The translations under genes were made by a program, and so were the position numbers. The notes under the pieces were generated by a model. It was not told where the DNA came from. It saw only the letters and a program-made list of their open reading frames with translations, and did not search any database. A stretch of DNA of 7,075 nucleotides from Pseudomonadota bacterium (GTDB taxonomy: Bacteria; Pseudomonadota; Alphaproteobacteria; Rhizobiales; Xanthobacteraceae): the NCBI GenBank assembly GCA_023442085.1, contig JAEZMT010000338.1, positions 1-7,075 of the forward strand, in the 5' to 3' direction. Shown in pieces: positions 3,900 to 7,075 of this stretch. Positions within the stretch are counted from its first letter, which is position 1. Every line of letters begins with the position of its first letter.

Positions 3900-6677
3900 A
3901 TGACGGGTGTGGCACTTTCCAGCGGCCTCGCGCCGCGCGCAGAGGATGTGAAAGACCAGCCGCTGCGTGACGATATCCGGCTGCTCGGCCGCATTCTCGG
4001 CGATACCGTGCGCGACCAGGAGGGCGCCGAGGTGTTCGACCTCGTGGAGCGCATCCGCCAATTGTCCATCCGCTTCCACCGCGACGATGACCAGGCGGCC
4101 CGAGACGAGCTTGGCGCGCTTCTGGGCGCGCTGCCCGCCGACCGCTCCCTCGATACCATCCGCGCCTTCAGCTATTTCTCCCACCTCGCCAACATCGCCG
4201 AGGACCAGCACCACATTCGCCGCAACCGCGCCCATGCCATCGCCGGTTCGGCGCCGCGCGCGGGCAGCCTCGCCTATGCCTTCTCCCGCGCCGAGCAGAT
4301 GGGGATCGATCGCGCGGCGTTGGCGGACTTCTTCTCCGGGGCGCTCATGAGCCCTGTGCTCACCGCCCACCCCACCGAAGTGCGGCGCAAGAGTACGCTC
4401 AACCGCGAGATGGAGATCGCCGCCGAGCTCGACCGTCGCGAGCGTGTGGTGCCCACCCCCCAGGAGCGGGAGGAGGGCGAGGAGATCCTGCGCCGCGCGG
4501 TGCTGACCCTGTGGCAGACGGCGCTGCTGCGCCGCATCAAGCTGACCGTGCTGGACGAGGTGGCGAACGGCCTCTCCTATTATGACTACACCTTCCTCAC
4601 CGAGGTGCCGCGCCTCTATTGCGCCATCGAGGATCGACTCGCGGAAGACGGCGGCGAATTGGATTTGCCCTCCTTCCTGCGCATCGGCAGCTGGATCGGC
4701 GGTGACCGCGACGGCAATCCCTTCGTCACCGCCCATGTGCTGAAGGAGACGGTGCGGCTGCATCGCGACCGCATCCTTGCCCATTACGAGGAGGAACTGG
4801 TCGCGCTCGGCGCCGAGCTCTCCCTCGCCCAGCGCCTGGTGACGGTCTCGGATGCGCTCGCCGCGCTCGCCTCCCGCTCTCCGGACCGCTCCCAGGAGCA
4901 TCGGGAGGAGCCCTATCGCCTCGCCCTCGCCTATGTGCTGGAGCGCCTGCGCCAGACCGCCCGCAAGCTGCGCGGCGAGCCCCTGTCCGCCGAAGGGCTC
5001 GCGCCCTATGCGACGGCGCAGGAGTTCCGCGCCGATCTCGACGTGATCGACGAGTCGCTCGTCGCGAACGGCTCGAAGGTGCTGGCGCGCGGGCGGCTGC
5101 GCCTGCTGCGGCGGGCGGCGGACTGCTTCGGCTTCCATCTCGCCTGCATCGACCTCCGGCAGAATTCGGACGTACACGAGCGCGTCATCGCGGAGTTGCT
5201 GGAAAAGGCGGTGCCCGGCACGAACTATGCGGGCCTCGACGAGCAGGCGCGCATCGCCGTGCTCCTGCGCGAGCTGGCGACGCCCCGTCCGCTCGCCTCG
5301 CCCTTCATCGCTTATTCGGAAGAGACCTGCTCGGAGCTCGACATCCTGCGCGAGGCAGCCGCCGCGCACCGGGCGCTGGGGCGCGAGGTGATCCCCAACG
5401 CCATCATCTCAAAGGGCGAGGGCGTCTCGGACCTTCTCGAACTGGCGCTGCTGCTGAAGGAAGTCGGCCTCGTCTCCAGCGACGGGACGGGCGGGCTCGT
5501 GAGCGCGGTGAACATCATCCCCCTGTTCGAAACCATCTCGGACCTGAAGGCCTGCGCGGGGGTGATGGAGCGCGCCTTCGCCATTCCCGCCTATCGCGAA
5601 CTGGTGGCCAGCCGGGGCGATGAGCAGGAGGTCATGCTCGGCTATTCTGACTCGAACAAGGACGGCGGCTTCGTCACCTCCGGCTGGGAGTTGTACAAGG
5701 CGGAGATCGGCCTCATCGAGGTCTTCCGCGCCCACGGAGTGCGGCTGCGCCTGTTCCACGGTCGCGGCGGATCAGTGGGGCGCGGCGGCGGGCCGAGCTA
5801 CGACGCCATCCTCGCCCAGCCGGGCGGGGCGGTGAATGGGCAGATCCGCATCACCGAGCAAGGCGAGATCATCGCCTCCAAATATTCAAACCCGGACGTG
5901 GGCCGCCGCAACCTGGAGATCCTGGTCTCGGCGACGCTGGAGGCCTCCCTCCTCCAGCCGCAATACAAGGCGCCGCGCACCGAATTCCTCACCGCCATGG
6001 AGGACATTTCGGATACGGCTTTCGCCGCCTATCGCAATCTCGTCTACGAGACCGAGGGCTTCGAGGACTATTTCTGGTCCTCCACCGTCATCAACGAGAT
6101 CGCGACGCTGAACATCGGCTCGCGCCCGGCCTCGCGCGCCAAGACGCGCTCCATCGAGAAGCTGCGCGCCATTCCGTGGGTGTTCTCCTGGGCCCAGTGC
6201 CGGCTCATGCTGCCGGCCTGGTACGGCTTCGGCACGGCGGTGGAGGCGTTTGTGGCGCGGCGGCCGGACTACGGCCTCTCCTTCCTGAAAGCCATGCATC
6301 ACGAATGGCCCTTCTTCCGCACCCTGCTCTCCAACATGGACATGGTGCTGGCCAAAAGCTCGCTCGCCATCGCCTCGCGTTATGCGGAGCTGGTGCCGGA
6401 CGTGGAACTGCGCACCGCCATCTTCGGCCGCATCCGCGCCGAGTACGAGCTGACGCTGAAGCATCTCCTCGCCATCATGGACCAGCAGAAGCTGCTGGAG
6501 GGCAATCCGCTGCTGGACCGCTCCATCCGCAATCGCTTCCCCTATCTGGACCCGCTGAACCACCTGCAGGTGGAGCTGCTGCGCCAGCACCGCGCCAGCC
6601 CCGGCGACGACCAGGTGCTGCACGGCATCCAGCTTTCCATCAACGGCATCTCGGCGGGCCTGCGCAACTCGGGGTGA
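3900..6677 (+). CDS. ppc: Phosphoenolpyruvate carboxylase
   Basis: Cytosolic enzyme that carboxylates PEP with bicarbonate to oxaloacetate, replenishing the TCA cycle. The protein is 925 residues, close to the usual 880-970. Signature one, LTAHPTEVRRKS, holds the catalytic H157 (E. coli H138); GSWIGGDRDGNP (263-274) is the conserved glycine-rich segment; PLFETI and GYSDSNKDGG supply the metal ligands E544 and D584 and K587 (E. coli E506, D543, K546); LFHGRGGSVGRGGGP gives H620, R622 and R628 (H579, R581, R587). The four residues that bind the inhibitor aspartate in E. coli (R587, K773, R832, N881) correspond to R628, K819, R879 and N923, so aspartate feedback is expected. The protein ends GLRNSG, matching the family's RN-x-G terminus. 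The start at 3900 follows GGGGGA (3889-3894) by five bases; a GTG at 3792, overlapping the upstream stop, keeps the frame open but adds 36 residues unlike PEP carboxylase. The frame is intact throughout. Confidence 0.97.
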   Translation: MTGVALSSGLAPRAEDVKDQPLRDDIRLLGRILGDTVRDQEGAEVFDLVERIRQLSIRFHRDDDQAARDELGALLGALPADRSLDTIRAFSYFSHLANIAEDQHHIRRNRAHAIAGSAPRAGSLAYAFSRAEQMGIDRAALADFFSGALMSPVLTAHPTEVRRKSTLNREMEIAAELDRRERVVPTPQEREEGEEILRRAVLTLWQTALLRRIKLTVLDEVANGLSYYDYTFLTEVPRLYCAIEDRLAEDGGELDLPSFLRIGSWIGGDRDGNPFVTAHVLKETVRLHRDRILAHYEEELVALGAELSLAQRLVTVSDALAALASRSPDRSQEHREEPYRLALAYVLERLRQTARKLRGEPLSAEGLAPYATAQEFRADLDVIDESLVANGSKVLARGRLRLLRRAADCFGFHLACIDLRQNSDVHERVIAELLEKAVPGTNYAGLDEQARIAVLLRELATPRPLASPFIAYSEETCSELDILREAAAAHRALGREVIPNAIISKGEGVSDLLELALLLKEVGLVSSDGTGGLVSAVNIIPLFETISDLKACAGVMERAFAIPAYRELVASRGDEQEVMLGYSDSNKDGGFVTSGWELYKAEIGLIEVFRAHGVRLRLFHGRGGSVGRGGGPSYDAILAQPGGAVNGQIRITEQGEIIASKYSNPDVGRRNLEILVSATLEASLLQPQYKAPRTEFLTAMEDISDTAFAAYRNLVYETEGFEDYFWSSTVINEIATLNIGSRPASRAKTRSIEKLRAIPWVFSWAQCRLMLPAWYGFGTAVEAFVARRPDYGLSFLKAMHHEWPFFRTLLSNMDMVLAKSSLAIASRYAELVPDVELRTAIFGRIRAEYELTLKHLLAIMDQQKLLEGNPLLDRSIRNRFPYLDPLNHLQVELLRQHRASPGDDQVLHGIQLSINGISAGLRNSG

Positions 6678-6690
6678 AAGCGGCCGGGGA

Positions 6691-6748
6691 GCGTCCCGTT
6701 CCGGCACACATCGGCGCGGGCGGTGGGTCAGGAGCGGGAACGGGGCGT
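6691..6748 (+). other. Upstream arm of an alternative RNA fold after ppc
   Basis: GCGTCCCGTTCC (6691-6702) can pair with GGAACGGGGCGT (6737-6748), ten Watson-Crick pairs and two G-U wobbles in RNA, across a 34-base loop. Its 3' arm overlaps the 5' arm of the larger hairpin at 6731-6782, so the two cannot form together. It starts 14 bases after the ppc stop. Whether it is a ppc 3' element or part of a leader for the next gene cannot be told from sequence alone. Confidence 0.35.
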
Positions 6749-6782
6749 GACCGAATCGCGTCGCGCCCGATTTTCCCGCTCC
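6731..6782 (+). terminator. Long hairpin downstream of ppc, probable terminator or 3' stabiliser
   Basis: GGAGCGGGAA (6731-6740) is perfectly complementary to TTCCCGCTCC (6773-6782). Inside it, 6741-6751 pairs with 6760-6769 with one bulged G (6745), leaving an eight-base loop; three unpaired bases (6770-6772) separate the two stems. In all, about 20 base pairs, mostly G-C. It lies 54 bases after the ppc stop. No long T-run follows (next bases GTTCTCCT), so intrinsic termination is plausible but not certain. The remaining part of the ppc-to-kinase gap (6783-6879) contains the palindrome at 6822-6844 and the kinase ribosome site. Confidence 0.5.
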
Positions 6783-6821
6783 GTTCTCCTCCGATGCCCC
6801 TTTCGCCGGGACGGGCGTGGC

Positions 6822-6844
6822 GCTCTAATCGAAACGATTAGGGC
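6822..6844. promoter_or_regulatory. Near-perfect palindrome, likely operator of the acid-sugar kinase gene
   Basis: CTAATCG (6825-6831) and CGATTAG (6835-6841) are exact inverted repeats around AAA. After one mismatch (6824/6842) the symmetry continues with GC (6822-6823) and GC (6843-6844), so 18 of 20 arm positions match across 23 bp. The palindrome is centred 47 bases before the kinase ATG, where a repressor or activator of a catabolic gene would bind. It contains AAACGATT, which resembles the central AAnCGnTT of LacI-family operators, but the symmetry axis is not on that CG, so the regulator family is left open. Confidence 0.6.
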
Positions 6845-6879
6845 TCAGGCCCCAACACCAAGAGCCCAAGGGATTTCCC

Positions 6880-7075
6880 ATGCCTCTCACCCTCGGCGTC
6901 ATCGCCGACGACTACACCGGCGCCTCCGACCTCGCGAACACGCTGTCAAAGGAGGGCGTGCGCACCGTCCAGACCATCGGCGTGCCCGATGCCGCGCTGG
7001 CGCTGCCCGATGCCGACGCGGTGGTCGTCTCGCTCAAGAGCCGCTCCATTCCGGCGGACGAGGCGGTGGCGCAGT
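6880..7075 (+). CDS. Four-carbon acid sugar kinase (OtnK/DUF1537 family), N-terminal part only
   Basis: The first 65 residues of a protein that continues past the window edge. The start MPLTLGVIADDYTGASDLAN is the family hallmark: a beta strand followed by ADDxTGAxD, which contributes to substrate binding in the N-terminal domain. Further on, VVVSLKSRSIPADEAVAQ matches the conserved (L)KSR-(S/T)-IP-A-xEA segment. Characterised members phosphorylate four-carbon sugar acids (3-oxo-tetronate, erythronate, threonate) with ATP, usually encoded with an OtnC aldolase, an isomerase and a dehydrogenase. Those partners would lie to the right. AAGGGA (6868-6873), six bases before the ATG, fixes the start. 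The 202-bp gap from ppc and the palindrome just upstream argue for its own promoter. The exact substrate cannot be told from this fragment. Confidence 0.9.
   Translation, partial: MPLTLGVIADDYTGASDLANTLSKEGVRTVQTIGVPDAALALPDADAVVVSLKSRSIPADEAVAQ

Noticed and set aside
2743..3915. A long minus-strand open frame continuing upstream of the secreted Cys-repeat protein, antisense to the HTH-like gene
   Set aside because: Its composition (Arg, His, Gln, Pro and Ala runs) is that of an antisense reading of GC-rich coding DNA, there is no ribosome site at its far start, and the signal peptide and good GAGG site lie at 2742.
3846..5369. A 507-codon minus-strand open frame antisense to ppc
   Set aside because: Codon positions mirror the ppc frame, the translation is rich in Gly, Ala, Arg, Gln and His without any recognisable domain, and ppc is unmistakable on the other strand. 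Overlap by a second gene of this size is not credible.
6121..6200. Loss of a regulatory lysine in ppc: the segment SRPAS has Ser where E. coli has SRPAK
   Set aside because: Counting back from the E. coli C-terminus puts the aspartate-binding K773 in the later MVFAKAD segment, which corresponds to MVLAKSS here with the lysine (K819) present. The SRPAS change is therefore not evidence of lost feedback.
5886..6707. Another 273-codon minus-strand open frame antisense to the ppc 3' half
   Set aside because: Same explanation: a GC-bias shadow with low-complexity Gln/His/Arg/Ala composition.
6176..6841. A 221-codon plus-strand open frame overlapping the end of ppc and running into the intergenic region
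   Set aside because: It is the shifted frame of ppc, starts inside it without a ribosome site, and has no recognisable motif; its end falls within the palindrome.
1..7075. Defence island, prophage, transposon or CRISPR content
   Set aside because: No transposase, integrase, nuclease, toxin-antitoxin pair, phage gene, terminal inverted repeats or regularly spaced repeats are visible on either strand.

Overview
The window is GC-rich (visibly well above 60%), uses many GTG/ATG starts with GGAGG-type ribosome sites, and encodes proteins typical of Alphaproteobacteria, most likely Hyphomicrobiales (a Xanthobacteraceae-like organism is my best guess). The placement rests on a stand-alone ProX-type tRNA editing protein, a 925-residue bacterial PEP carboxylase ending in GLRNSG, and small secreted proteins with YC-x5-PxGCV repeats that I associate with this order. 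No mobile element, CRISPR array, rRNA or tRNA is visible. It looks like ordinary chromosome.

Layout. On the minus strand at the left edge are a DUF2975 four-helix membrane protein and, 22 bp downstream, the start of a small XRE/YozG-type DNA-binding protein that runs off the window. Diverging from them across a short AT-rich gap is a lipoprotein of unknown function (plus strand). It converges with a minus-strand prolyl-tRNA editing gene. Two small minus-strand genes for secreted proteins follow: a 114-residue Cys-repeat/GVGV-repeat protein and, 39 bp downstream, a 90-residue protein with two cysteines in its mature part. A strong hairpin sits at the end of this pair.

The right half is all plus strand: a protein with two winged-helix-like segments and no assigned function, then ppc (PEP carboxylase, complete, all catalytic and aspartate-inhibition residues present), then a 202-bp intergenic region rich in inverted repeats, then the beginning of a four-carbon acid-sugar kinase (OtnK/DUF1537) gene.

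How the parts fit together. ppc feeds oxaloacetate into the TCA cycle and is probably inhibited by aspartate. The helix-turn-helix gene just upstream is a candidate local regulator of ppc by position only. The kinase gene is probably a separate, sugar-acid-inducible unit, because it has its own leader with a near-perfect palindrome 38 bp before its start. The remaining genes are independent small units. I find no convincing new multi-gene system. The most useful leads are non-coding: the palindrome before the kinase gene, the mutually exclusive hairpins after ppc, and a cluster of GGTGAC repeats between the two divergent genes near position 2800.
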